A stretch of 64,000 bases of DNA from Halomonas sp. ALS9 (GTDB lineage Bacteria; Pseudomonadota; Gammaproteobacteria; Pseudomonadales; Halomonadaceae). A program made the translations under genes and the position numbers. Numbering within the stretch: the stretch's first letter is position 1; each line of letters starts with the position of its first letter. This document shows, piece by piece, positions 9,087-17,989 of this stretch. The notes under the pieces were generated by a model. It had not been told where the DNA came from, ran no database searches, and was given only the letters and a program-made list of their open reading frames with translations. The DNA lies in assembly GCF_001651035.1 (NCBI RefSeq), contig NZ_LXRG01000054.1, forward strand, positions 479,103 through 543,102, read 5' to 3'.

Positions 9087-12000
9087 ATGGCGGATAAAAC
9101 GGGCCTGCAATTTACCCTGACCCTTCCCGGGGCCGATGACACCGCCGTGGTACGTTTCACCCATCGTGAAGCCCTCTCTGAGCCGTTTACCCTCTCCGTG
9201 GACTTTGCCAGCCGCACCCATACCCTGTCGCCCAGCGACTGTTTGGATCAGGAAGCCACCCTGTCCATTTGGCAGGACGGCGAGCCGCTGCGCCGCGTGC
9301 ATGGGGTGGTCGCTGCGCTGCATCGAGGCGACCGCGGACACCGGCGCAGCTTTTATCGGGTGGAGATTCGCCCGGCCCTGTGGCGCCTATCGCTACGCCA
9401 CAACTCGCGCATCTTTCAAGACACCTCGCCGTACGATGCCATCACTACCTTAGCCAATGAACGCAGCCTCACCGATATCAGGTTTGCCACTACCCGCACG
9501 CCCTTGGATCGGGAGTATTTGGTGCAGTACCGGGAGACCGACCTGGCCTTTATCGAGCGCGTGGCCGCCGAAGAGGGCTGTTTCTATTTCCATGAGTTTG
9601 AAAATGCCGAGGGCGGTAAACACTCGTTAGTGTTTGCCGACGCCACGGTGGTATTGCCCAGTGTGGGCGAGCGCACTTACCACGGCCGCGCCGGGGGCAC
9701 CCCGCCCCGACGTCATATACGTAAACTCCGCCAGGTCAGCCGGGTACGCCCCGCCTCGGCGATGCTTAAAGACTACACCTTTAAGAACCCGCCCTACGCG
9801 CAGCTTCATGAGCACCTGGCCCCCAACCTGGGTGAGCACGCCCAGCGGGAAGATTACGAACACTTCGATTACCCCGGGCGTTATAAAAAGGATGCCTCCG
9901 GCAAGCCGTTTACCCGCCACCGCTTAGAGTCCCTGCGCGCTGACGCCCTCACCGCCGAGGCGGAAAGTGACCTTCCTGAACTTGCCCCTGGCCTTTGTTT
10001 TACCCTCGCCGACCACGATATCGACAGCCTTAACCAGGCGTGGCAGGTGGTAGCCGTGGTGCACCACGGCGAGCAGCCCCAGGCATTGGAAGAGGACGGC
10101 ATGGCCCGGGGTGGCAATGGGGCGCTGAGTCGTGGGGCACTGTCGGATGCGTCAGGCGAGCAGATGACCCGCTACCATAACGAGCTGGTCATCATGCCCA
10201 AGGATCAGACCTTCCGCCCGGTGCCTAATCCCAAGCCGCGCGTGGATGGCCCCCAGGTGGCCTTTGTGGTCGGGCCGGAGGGCGAAGAGATCTACTGCGA
10301 TGAACACAGCCGGGTCAAGGTGCAATTTCCCTGGGATCGCTACGCCGAACCCAACGAGACGGCGAGCTGTTGGGTGCGAGTGGCCCAGGGCTGGGCAGGC
10401 GGTGGCTACGGCAGCATGGCGATCCCGCGGATCGGCCATGAGGTGATAATCTCACACTTGGAGGCTGACCCGGACCAGCCGCTGATCACCGGGCGTACCT
10501 ATCATGCGGTAAATACCCCGCCCTACCCGCTGCCGGAACACAAGACCCGCACGGTGATCCGCACCCAGAGCCATAAGTCCGTCGGCTTTAACGAACTGCG
10601 TTTTGAGGACGCCACCGGTGAGGAGCAGATCTGGCTGCACGCCCAGAAAGATCTGGAGCTGCTGACCCTCAACGACCGCACCGAGGAGATCCGCCGGGAC
10701 AGCCACCTCAAGCTGCATCGCAACCGCTTGAGCGAGATCCATAACGACGATCACCTTACCGTGCACGGGAAACGCTACACCCAGATCAAGGGCGATGACC
10801 ACCTTCAGATCGATCAAACCCGCCATGAGGTGTACGGCGAGTCCCAATTGGTGGAGACCGGCCGCGAGCTGCACCACAAGGCGGGCAGCCAAATTGTGTT
10901 GGAAGCAGGCAGCGAGATCACCTTCAAAGCCGGCGGCAGCTTTATCAAGCTCGACCCCGGCGGTGTGACCATTGTGGGCCCTCAGGTCAAGATCAACTCC
11001 GGCGGTAGCCCCGGGCGTGGCCAGGGCCACGCCATTGTGCTGCCCCGCTTGCCCGGGGAAGCCGAGCCCGAGGAGAGCGAGGACGTTACCCTCGACCCGC
11101 ACCAGACCCCGCTACTCAGCAGCGATATCACCGCCGCCACCCCGTTGGCGCTGGATGATATCGATATTACCGATGGCCTGGCCGATGACTGCAGCGCCTG
11201 CCAACCGGCAGTGGGCAGCCCGGTCAACCCGCTCTTGGGGGCCAAACTGCTGCCTGCGGAGACCGATTTTGCGCTCCCCGCGCCCCGGCCGTTTGTGTTT
11301 AGCCGTGGCTATCTCTCCAGCAACGAACAAATAGGTGCTCTGGGTCAGGGCTGGTCACTCCCCGGCGAGTCCCTGGCCATTACCCTCAACGACGACGCCT
11401 GTATTGTTCATGATGCCCAGGGCCGTGCGATTACCTTTGGCGCACTGGCCCCCGGTCAGGCGCGCTTCTCGCCTACCGAGCAACTGTGGATTCGTCGTGG
11501 GGGTGCCTCAACCGCTGAAGAGAGTAACACGCCTCGCTGGCAAGCCCTGGATGAGACGTTGCGCAGTGATCCTGAGCGTATCGTGTTAAGCGATGCCAGC
11601 GGGCTTTACTACGTGTTTGCTAACCCAGTGTCTGCCAGCCCCGGCGATACTTCTGCAAGCAACAGCCCTAAAGGCGATACCGCTGCTCGCTGGCCCTTGA
11701 TCGAAGAGCGCGACCGCAACGGCTATACCACCCAGTACCGCTGGGAAGGTGACCAGTTAGTGCGGGTCATCGACAGCGCCCAGCGCCACTACCAGCTGGT
11801 CTACGATAGCCTGTTACCTGCCATGCAGGGCGATAGCGGGCAGCGCTTGACCGGCGTCAAGCTGGTGCAGGCACACGATGGTGAGTCAGCGGACGAATGG
11901 TTGGTACGCTATTCGTTTAGTTCCGCTGGTGACCTGATTGCGGTGCGCCACCGCCACGGCGAGGTGGTGCGCGAGTTTGAGTGGCAGGCGCATATGCTCA

Positions 12001-14924
12001 CCGCCCACCGGGTACCTGGGGGCATGGAAGCCCACTACACCTGGGATCGCCACGCCCCGGATGGCCGCGTGGTCGGCCAGCAGGAAGCCGGTGGGTTGGC
12101 GCGCTCTTATACCTATCACGTGGATCACACCCTGGTCACCGACAGCCTGGGCCGGGAGGAGCGCTACCACTTTGTGGGCAGCGGCCCCGGCCGCCGCTGG
12201 ACGGCTCATACCCGCGCCGACGGTTCGCGGATCGAGTTTCGCTATGATCGTGCGGGTCTCAAGGTAGCGACGGTGGATCCCCTGGGCCACGAGACGCTGA
12301 TTGAACGCGATGACCACGTCCAAGTGATTGCGCAGACGAGCCCAGACGGCACGCGCTGGGCGATTGAGCGGGATGCGCTCGGGCAGCCGGTGAGCATCGA
12401 AGGCCCCGAGAATCAGCGCTGGCAGATCACCCGTAACGAGCGCGGCCACCCGCTGGAGGTCACTGGGCCCGAAGGCACCACCGCTTTTGCCTATGACAAT
12501 GAGCAGTTACCTGACCGCCCTACCACCGTCACCGATGCCGCGGGTGCTACCCATCAGCGCGAGTGGAACGCCCTGGGTCAAGCCACCGCCCAGATCGACT
12601 GCTCCCAGCAGCGTACCGAGTACGCCTACGACCGCCACGGCTACCTGGCCAGCGTCACCAACGCCCTAGGGGAGACCACCCGCACCCAGCACGACAAGAT
12701 GGGCCGACGCGTCGCCACCCAGCTCCCCGACGGACTCTACTGGCACCACCATGTGGACTCTCTAGGGCGCTTGGTGGAGCTGGAAGGCCCACAAGGGTTT
12801 AGGCAGCAGTTCTTCTTTGATGACCACGGCCGCCCGGTGCAGCGCATTGAGGCCGATGGCAGTCAGCAGTTTACCGCTTACGATGACATTGGCCGCTTGA
12901 ACGAGCTGACCCTGGGCAACGGCGCCGTCTACCGTTTTGCTTATGACGACATGGATCGCTTAGCCAGCGAGACTGGCCCCGATGGCCGCGAGCAGCAGTA
13001 CCGCTACGATGATGCTGGGCAACTGATCGAACGTATTGAGACCAACCGAACAGGCCCCGACGGCCAGCCGCTGGTGACCCGTTACGACTATGACGAAGCC
13101 GGCCGCCTCACCGCCCGGCACCTGCCCGCCACGGAACACGCCCCGGCCAGCACGGAGCAGTACCAGTGGGGCAGCAATGGGCAACTGGTTAGCGTTACCA
13201 ACGATCATGGCGAAGTGACCTTCAGCTACGACGAAGCCCAGCGTTTAATCGGCGAACAGCAGCAACATGCGGGCCTAGCAGGTGAGAGTGGCTGGCAGTG
13301 GCAACACCAGCACAGCCTCACCGCCACCGGCGCGCCCGAAACCAGCCAGTTCGGCGACCTACCGGCGCTCAACTGGCACACCTATGGCAGCGGCCACCTG
13401 CACGGCCTAAGCGCCCCCGGCCTTGATCTTGAGATCGCACTCGAACCCGACGCCCTGCACCGGGAGACCCAGCGCCGCCTGAGCACCAGCGCCAATGCGC
13501 ACAATCAACCGCTGGTGCTGGAACGGGGCTATACCCACCTCGGCCAGCTGGATCACCTCACTCTACGCAGCCCGGACACCACCAGCCAACAGAGCTACCA
13601 ATACGACGCCCTGGGCCGGATGAGCTTCCGCAGCCTGGAAGGTGACCCCGCTTCCAAAGTCATCGCCTACAGCTACGACGCCGCCGGGCGCTTGATCGGC
13701 AGCCAGCACGGCGATAATGCCCACCGCTACTCGGTGGATGCGGCGGGCAATCGGTTAGCGGCACCATCAACAGAGAACCCAACGCCGAACACCACCAACC
13801 AGCTGGCTCAACTCAACGGCACCCGCTATCGTTACGACGGCGCTGGCAACCTGATCGAACGCCAACAGCCCAACGGCGAACGCTTAACCCTAGGCTACGA
13901 CGGCGCCAATCGTCTAGTACATCTCACTCACGCCAGTGAGCTGGGCTACACCCGCGACGCCACCTACCGCTACGATGGCCTGGGAAGACGCATCAGCAAA
14001 ACCGTGCGCCACCCCAACGGTACCACCGCCACCACCCACTACGGCTGGGACGGAGACCGCATCGTACGCGAAGAAACGGACAATCAGCGCACTACCGTGG
14101 TGTATGAGCCGGGGAGTTTTGTGCCCATGCTCAGAATCGACGACACCCAACAGGGCCAGTTAGTCAGCGCCTATATCACCGACGCCCTGGGCACACCGAT
14201 GCAGTTGGTCACCCCCAACGGCCAACCCCGCTGGCTCGCCGAACCCGACGACTGGGCAGCGGTGAAAAATCAACGCGCCGTGCGTAACGTCACCCAACCG
14301 ATCCGCTTCCAGGGCCAGTGGCACGACGAAGAGAGTGGGCTCTATTACAACCGCCACCGCTATTATGACCCGCAGCAGGGTAGGTACATCAGCCAGGATC
14401 CGATAGGGCTCAACGGCGGCACGAATTTATATGGGTATGTGGCAAACCCAATTAGTTTCATCGATCCAAAAGGATTAAAAACAGAAGTTATTATATTTGA
14501 AGGGGTCGGATGGGGTGGATCATCATTCGGTCATGTTGCTACCAGCATTAATGGCACTAATTACTCATGGGGGACAGATGGCATGGCCATTATGCCTCAC
14601 CAACAATATATGGAAAGAAACGATTTCAGGAATGCCAAAGGATACACTCTTAATCTGTCACCACATCAGGAGGCTCAGCTTGAGAATAGACTTAGGTGGC
14701 AACAAGGAAAAGGTAGTTATGGTGCACTTGGTTTCAACTGCACTGATCCTTTAGAGAGGGGGTTAGAGGATTTAGGATATGACTTGGGAATAAATATAAC
14801 TCCAGGCTCGTTATATGAATCCATTTCAGAAGTTGGCTTGATAGAGAGCGGAACTTTTTATAGCAGAAATCCTAACTCTCCAGATCCCGGCCGATTCGAG
14901 AGTGCGCCATGGGCAGGTTGGTAA
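9087..14924 (+). CDS. VgrG-Rhs fusion, type VI secretion spike with polymorphic toxin tip
   Basis: This 1945-residue protein combines a T6SS spike and an Rhs cocoon in one chain. Residues 1 to about 660 are VgrG: a gp27-like base, the gp5 OB fold (HSRVKVQFPWDR, then SCWVRVAQGWAGGGYG), and a needle with repeated valine/isoleucine strands (ELHHKAGSQIVLEAGSEITF). About 700-1797 is Rhs, with many YDxxGR-type repeats (YDALGRMSFRSLEG) and the conserved end ESGLYYNRHRYYDPQQGRYI, DPIGL (1771-1775) and DPKGL (1793-1797), where family members cut themselves. The 148-residue tip (1798-1945) is sharply lower in GC. It has SFGHVATSIN (H1816) then FNCTDPLE (C1885), suggesting a permuted papain/NlpC-like Cys-His hydrolase; that is an inference. 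No PAAR domain, Eag chaperone, DUF4123 adaptor or T6SS structural gene is present nearby. The GGAGCGGAGCG before the ATG supports this start. Confidence 0.93.
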   Translation: MADKTGLQFTLTLPGADDTAVVRFTHREALSEPFTLSVDFASRTHTLSPSDCLDQEATLSIWQDGEPLRRVHGVVAALHRGDRGHRRSFYRVEIRPALWRLSLRHNSRIFQDTSPYDAITTLANERSLTDIRFATTRTPLDREYLVQYRETDLAFIERVAAEEGCFYFHEFENAEGGKHSLVFADATVVLPSVGERTYHGRAGGTPPRRHIRKLRQVSRVRPASAMLKDYTFKNPPYAQLHEHLAPNLGEHAQREDYEHFDYPGRYKKDASGKPFTRHRLESLRADALTAEAESDLPELAPGLCFTLADHDIDSLNQAWQVVAVVHHGEQPQALEEDGMARGGNGALSRGALSDASGEQMTRYHNELVIMPKDQTFRPVPNPKPRVDGPQVAFVVGPEGEEIYCDEHSRVKVQFPWDRYAEPNETASCWVRVAQGWAGGGYGSMAIPRIGHEVIISHLEADPDQPLITGRTYHAVNTPPYPLPEHKTRTVIRTQSHKSVGFNELRFEDATGEEQIWLHAQKDLELLTLNDRTEEIRRDSHLKLHRNRLSEIHNDDHLTVHGKRYTQIKGDDHLQIDQTRHEVYGESQLVETGRELHHKAGSQIVLEAGSEITFKAGGSFIKLDPGGVTIVGPQVKINSGGSPGRGQGHAIVLPRLPGEAEPEESEDVTLDPHQTPLLSSDITAATPLALDDIDITDGLADDCSACQPAVGSPVNPLLGAKLLPAETDFALPAPRPFVFSRGYLSSNEQIGALGQGWSLPGESLAITLNDDACIVHDAQGRAITFGALAPGQARFSPTEQLWIRRGGASTAEESNTPRWQALDETLRSDPERIVLSDASGLYYVFANPVSASPGDTSASNSPKGDTAARWPLIEERDRNGYTTQYRWEGDQLVRVIDSAQRHYQLVYDSLLPAMQGDSGQRLTGVKLVQAHDGESADEWLVRYSFSSAGDLIAVRHRHGEVVREFEWQAHMLTAHRVPGGMEAHYTWDRHAPDGRVVGQQEAGGLARSYTYHVDHTLVTDSLGREERYHFVGSGPGRRWTAHTRADGSRIEFRYDRAGLKVATVDPLGHETLIERDDHVQVIAQTSPDGTRWAIERDALGQPVSIEGPENQRWQITRNERGHPLEVTGPEGTTAFAYDNEQLPDRPTTVTDAAGATHQREWNALGQATAQIDCSQQRTEYAYDRHGYLASVTNALGETTRTQHDKMGRRVATQLPDGLYWHHHVDSLGRLVELEGPQGFRQQFFFDDHGRPVQRIEADGSQQFTAYDDIGRLNELTLGNGAVYRFAYDDMDRLASETGPDGREQQYRYDDAGQLIERIETNRTGPDGQPLVTRYDYDEAGRLTARHLPATEHAPASTEQYQWGSNGQLVSVTNDHGEVTFSYDEAQRLIGEQQQHAGLAGESGWQWQHQHSLTATGAPETSQFGDLPALNWHTYGSGHLHGLSAPGLDLEIALEPDALHRETQRRLSTSANAHNQPLVLERGYTHLGQLDHLTLRSPDTTSQQSYQYDALGRMSFRSLEGDPASKVIAYSYDAAGRLIGSQHGDNAHRYSVDAAGNRLAAPSTENPTPNTTNQLAQLNGTRYRYDGAGNLIERQQPNGERLTLGYDGANRLVHLTHASELGYTRDATYRYDGLGRRISKTVRHPNGTTATTHYGWDGDRIVREETDNQRTTVVYEPGSFVPMLRIDDTQQGQLVSAYITDALGTPMQLVTPNGQPRWLAEPDDWAAVKNQRAVRNVTQPIRFQGQWHDEESGLYYNRHRYYDPQQGRYISQDPIGLNGGTNLYGYVANPISFIDPKGLKTEVIIFEGVGWGGSSFGHVATSINGTNYSWGTDGMAIMPHQQYMERNDFRNAKGYTLNLSPHQEAQLENRLRWQQGKGSYGALGFNCTDPLERGLEDLGYDLGINITPGSLYESISEVGLIESGTFYSRNPNSPDPGRFESAPWAGW

Positions 14925-14925
14925 T

Positions 14926-15171
14926 ATGAAGTGGCTTATCGTAGGGTTGTGCCTCCTAGTTGGCTTGTATATTTCAGCAAATGTGGGGCTAGGGCTTATG
15001 AAAGGATATCCAGTGAAAGATATGGACTGGAATGAGAATGGGAGGGTCGAGTTGACTGAGCTAATGAGGGCCAAGGATATAGGGCTGAGAGAATTGGAAA
15101 ATGGCTGCAAAGAATATTTTCATTATAAAGATGGGCAGCCAGTTAGAATAGTTTGTCCTTCAGAAGGATAG
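14926..15171 (+). CDS. candidate Rhs immunity protein, membrane-anchored with one EF-hand
   Basis: An 81-residue protein whose ATG lies one base after the vgrG-rhs stop. That spacing, the low GC shared with the toxin tip, and the position directly behind an Rhs C-terminus are the usual marks of a cognate immunity gene. Residues 3-25 form a hydrophobic segment (transmembrane anchor or signal peptide), followed by a canonical calcium-binding loop DWNENGRVELTE (34-45, with D1, N3, N5, G6, V8, E12) and a short domain with two cysteines (C61, C77) around KDGQPVRIVCP. Small EF-hand proteins with this ending are, to my recollection, found behind other Rhs genes. A GTG 24 bp upstream (14902) is in frame, but the ATG fits better. 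Periplasmic action would suit a cell-wall or membrane toxin. Function is inferred. Confidence 0.7.
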   Translation: MKWLIVGLCLLVGLYISANVGLGLMKGYPVKDMDWNENGRVELTELMRAKDIGLRELENGCKEYFHYKDGQPVRIVCPSEG

Positions 15172-15204
15172 GGCGGTCTAAAGTATAGTGGTCAACTAAC
15201 ACCT

Positions 15205-15254
15205 GACAATAGTTTAATATTTTTCTCATCTATAATGGGAGAAATACTATTGTC
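15205..15254. repeat. MITE-like 50-bp inverted repeat
   Basis: GACAATAGT (15205-15213) and its exact reverse complement ACTATTGTC (15246-15254) enclose a second nested stem (TTTCTC with GAGAAA). The result is an AT-rich hairpin immediately after the candidate immunity gene. No ORF lies inside. It could be the end of a lost insertion sequence, a miniature inverted-repeat element, or a transcription terminator-like structure. The location in a region of mobile debris favours the first two. Confidence 0.5.
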
Positions 15255-15289
15255 AAAAGAATGAGGCCTCTGCTGATCGTAACAACCAA

Positions 15290-15354
15290 TTAAATAATCA
15301 CTAATACTGGAGCGGGGTTACCACCAACCTCAGCCAGCTAGATCACCTAACGAG
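15290..15354 (+). pseudogene. Rhs fragment A (orphan core piece)
   Basis: About 60 bp align to bases 13501-13563 of the intact rhs gene: CTGGAGCGGGGTTACCACC against CTGGAACGGGGCTATACCC, then CAGCCAGCTAGATCACCT against CGGCCAGCTGGATCACCT. It has no start and no frame of its own, and it stops abruptly at the insertion-sequence remnant. It is probably a relic of a displaced Rhs C-terminal cassette or of a second rhs gene. Confidence 0.75.
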
Positions 15355-15545
15355 GCTGTAGAAAAACCCGATTTCGAGCCGCCTCCACTGCCTGTTGTCC
15401 TTATTTACCCCGCCGGTCATCTGGGTGAGTAATTTTAATATCGGCATTTAGCCACTTGAGCGCCCAGCTAAAGCTTGTTGAAGACGGTTTTTTGCTCTTA
15501 AAAAGCAACTTATCCCGCTCTAAGCCCTTCATGACGCGGCACACG
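15353..15545 (-). mobile_element. insertion-sequence remnant (terminal part)
   Basis: Rhs homology breaks off at GAGGCTGTAGAAAAACCCG, which resembles the terminal inverted repeat of several transposon families (an end such as TTTTCTACAGCC on the other strand). The minus strand reads a short protein tail (KSKKPSSTSFSWALKWLNAD, ending at a TAA at 15398-15400) that may be a transposase C-terminus. Rhs homology resumes near 15555. The family cannot be named from this piece, and the right-hand boundary is approximate. Confidence 0.4.
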
Positions 15546-15554
15546 GCCACCGAT

Positions 15555-15872
15555 ACGGTCTGACTGCCCCGGCCTGGACTTGACCCAATGCCCTGTACCA
15601 AGTGGCCCAGCGCCGTCTCAACACCAGCACCAATGACCATCACCAGCCATTAATTCTGGAGTGGGGTTACACCAATCTCGGCCAGTTAGCTCACCTCCCC
15701 CTGCGCAGCCCGGACACCACCAGCCAACAGAGCTATCAATACGACGCCCTGGGTCGGATGAGCTTCCGCAGCCTGCAAGGCGATCCAGCAGAAAAAGTTA
15801 TCGCCTGAAGCCAACACAGCGATAATGCCCACCGCGACTCGGTGGATGCGGCGAGGGATCGGTTAGAGCAGC
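15555..15872 (+). pseudogene. Rhs fragment B (degenerate orphan tip)
   Basis: This stretch aligns with about 13405-13755 of the intact rhs gene. It includes a run of identity through CAGCCCGGACACCACCAGCC (near 15704) and TCGGATGAGCTTCCGCAGCC. A deletion of about 12 bp near 15584 and one of roughly 30 bp near 15807 have destroyed the frame; the open stretch ends in TGA at 15806-15808. Homology continues to GGTGGATGCGGCGAGG and then ends without a toxin domain. It is a dead paralogue or displaced tip, with possible use only as a recombination donor. The remaining 15873-15993 shows nothing recognisable. Confidence 0.8.
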
Positions 15873-15993
15873 AGTAGGCACTGCCCGATTTAGTCGAATT
15901 CAGGAATCACAACCGCGTCGACTACAATGTAATTGCTCACATTTAACTCGGCGACAAATACACCAAGTACACTGCTATTGTTTACTTCATTTC

Positions 15994-17889
15994 CTATGCC
16001 TTGTCCCCCTGATCAACCTCTGGCGGTGTCCAGATCGGCACATCCTCCCGTTGGGGTTCTGGCCAATCCTGCTGCATGGCGCTATTCAGCGACTCTTCCA
16101 GCTTCATAAATAGCTCGCCGTAGCGAGGACTGAAACTGATGCCTTCTTCGATCTCTTTCCAGGCGTTAAACAGCTCGTCTTCGTGGTCATCTTCGTTCTG
16201 TACAAAGGCCCAGGTCATTTGCTTGGCGCGCATGGGGTGCACGCCCATGGCTGTCAAAGCATGGCCCCCTAACTCCAGCGCTGAATGGTAGGTTTCGCTG
16301 ATTACATCGTCGGCCCCTGCATCGCGGAGCTGATAGCCGTGGCCGCGATCAAAGGCGCGGGCCAATACCCAGACATGCGGATAGGCGTGCTTTACATGCT
16401 TGACCATCTGCACGGAGCGGTCGCGATCATCTAGCGCGATAACCAGCAAACGGGCATGCTCAATCCCTGCCGTTTCGAGTAAGTCAGAGCGGCTGGCATC
16501 ACCAAAGTAGCTTTTAATATTAATTTTTCGCAGGTTTTCGATCTGCTTGATCTCGTGATCCAACGCAACAATGGGAATATTATTAGCGCGCAACAAACGG
16601 CAAATGATTTGCCCAAACCTCCCTACCCCCGCAACGATAACCGGCGCCTGCTCTTCAATCGCATCGGCCTCTCGGTCGTCGTTTTTGGTTGTTTGGTAAC
16701 GCGGTAGCACTAAGCGGTCGTAAGCTATAAAAAGCAGTGGTGTTAAGAACATTGAAAGCGCGACAACCAACGACAGTACCTGGGAGATATCAGTAGGAAT
16801 TACGCTGTTTTGGACGCTATAGGTGAGCAGCACAAAGCCAAATTCACCGGCTTGGGCAAGGCTTAACGTAAACAGCCAGCCGTTGCTGCCATGCACCCGG
16901 AATAGCAGTGCCAAGCCCAGCAGAATCACCCCTTTTACAACGATAACCGCCACGCCTAATGAGAGTACCGTGCCCCACTCTGCCGCCAGCACCGAGAAGT
17001 TGATGCCCGCGCCGACGGTAATAAAGAACAGCCCCAGAAGCAGGCCTTTGAAGGGTTCAATATTGGCTTCCAGCTCGTGCTTAAACTCGCTATTAGCCAG
17101 TACTACGCCGGCCAAAAAGGCCCCCAAAGCAGGAGATAGATTGACCACACTCATCAGTGCAGCGATGCCAATGACCAACATCAGCGCCGTGGCGGTAAAC
17201 ACCTCACGAAGGCCAGAGCCAATGACATAGCGAAACAACAGCGGCACTAAATAGTAGCCCCCGGCTATCACGCTGGCGATAGCAGCTACGACCACCAAAG
17301 CGTGTGCCCAGCCGGGCAAGCCTGCAACCAAGTTTAAACTGGCATGGCCATCATCAACGCCCACACCCATTAATTCCGGCAGCGCCAGCAGCGGAATCAA
17401 CGCCAGCATAGGGATCACCGCGATATCCTGGAACAGCAGCACCGAGAAAGCGCTGCGCCCGCCTTCTGTTTTGGCGAGTCCCTTCTCATTGAGTGTTTGC
17501 AGCACAATGGCCGTGGAAGAGAGCGCAAAAATTAACCCCACTGCCAGTGCAGTTTGCCACACAAGTCCCAGCCACCAAGCCATGGCAGTGCCTGCAGCGG
17601 CCGTTAGCACTACCTGAAGCCCACCCAGACCGATCAACCGCACGCGCATCGCCCAAAGCCCCTTGGGATCAAGCTCCATACCCACCAAAAACAGCATCAT
17701 CACCACGCCAAACTCGGCAAAGTGCTGAATAGTGGTGGTCTCCTGACCCACCAATCCCAGAATTGGGCCAATCACCACCCCAGCAACCAAATAACCCAGC
17801 ACTGACCCCAGGCCGAAGCGTTTGGCGAGCGGTACCGCAATCACCGCGGCGACAAGGTAAATAAAGGCTTGAATAAAATAGCCGGTCAT
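15994..17889 (-). CDS. Kef-type monovalent cation:proton antiporter (CPA2 family)
   Basis: A 631-residue inner-membrane protein. Residues 1 to about 385 hold around 12 hydrophobic helices of the Na+/H+ exchanger fold, with FQDIAVIPMLALIPLL near residue 150 and SLAQAGEFGFVLL in the later half. A cytosolic RCK/TrkA-N domain follows, with the nucleotide-binding motif VIVAGVGRFGQIICRLL at about residue 415 and YFGDASRSDLLETAGI. This is the KefB/KefC plan (family length about 600-620), a glutathione- or NAD-gated K+ efflux system in enterics. No KefF/KefG ancillary flavoprotein is adjacent, so gating may differ. It is divergent from trpR. Confidence 0.88.
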   Translation of the reverse strand: MTGYFIQAFIYLVAAVIAVPLAKRFGLGSVLGYLVAGVVIGPILGLVGQETTTIQHFAEFGVVMMLFLVGMELDPKGLWAMRVRLIGLGGLQVVLTAAAGTAMAWWLGLVWQTALAVGLIFALSSTAIVLQTLNEKGLAKTEGGRSAFSVLLFQDIAVIPMLALIPLLALPELMGVGVDDGHASLNLVAGLPGWAHALVVVAAIASVIAGGYYLVPLLFRYVIGSGLREVFTATALMLVIGIAALMSVVNLSPALGAFLAGVVLANSEFKHELEANIEPFKGLLLGLFFITVGAGINFSVLAAEWGTVLSLGVAVIVVKGVILLGLALLFRVHGSNGWLFTLSLAQAGEFGFVLLTYSVQNSVIPTDISQVLSLVVALSMFLTPLLFIAYDRLVLPRYQTTKNDDREADAIEEQAPVIVAGVGRFGQIICRLLRANNIPIVALDHEIKQIENLRKINIKSYFGDASRSDLLETAGIEHARLLVIALDDRDRSVQMVKHVKHAYPHVWVLARAFDRGHGYQLRDAGADDVISETYHSALELGGHALTAMGVHPMRAKQMTWAFVQNEDDHEDELFNAWKEIEEGISFSPRYGELFMKLEESLNSAMQQDWPEPQREDVPIWTPPEVDQGDKA

Positions 17890-17948
17890 CGAATTCCCTT
17901 AATGTAAATCAACACGCATTGCTTGACTTTTACGGCCAATAATATAAC

Positions 17949-17966
17949 GTACTAGTACGCTAGTAC
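17949..17966. promoter_or_regulatory. TrpR operator (trp box)
   Basis: GTACTAGTACGCTAGTAC is an inverted repeat with 7-bp perfect arms. It has two CTAG cores separated by four bases, the same geometry as the E. coli trp operator (ACTAG-TTAA-CTAGT). It lies 23 bp before the trpR ATG and about 20 bp downstream of a TTGACT hexamer (17923-17928), so it would overlap the -10/start region. It implies tryptophan-dependent autoregulation of the trpR-trpE-trpG operon. Confidence 0.85.
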
Positions 17967-17989
17967 ACGATTATTAACCGGTCTTGACC

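Noticed and set aside
9087..15171. A complete type VI secretion cluster
   Set aside because: No Tss, Hcp, ClpV or PAAR genes lie on either side; only the effector and its candidate immunity gene are present.
15401..15643. An 80-residue minus-strand ORF as an intact gene
   Set aside because: Its first part is antisense to Rhs fragment B and its last part lies in the IS remnant, so it is a chimera created by insertion and decay.
15602..15808. Rhs fragment B as a functional short gene
   Set aside because: No start site or toxin tip, a deletion destroys the frame, and the piece is colinear with the intact gene's core.
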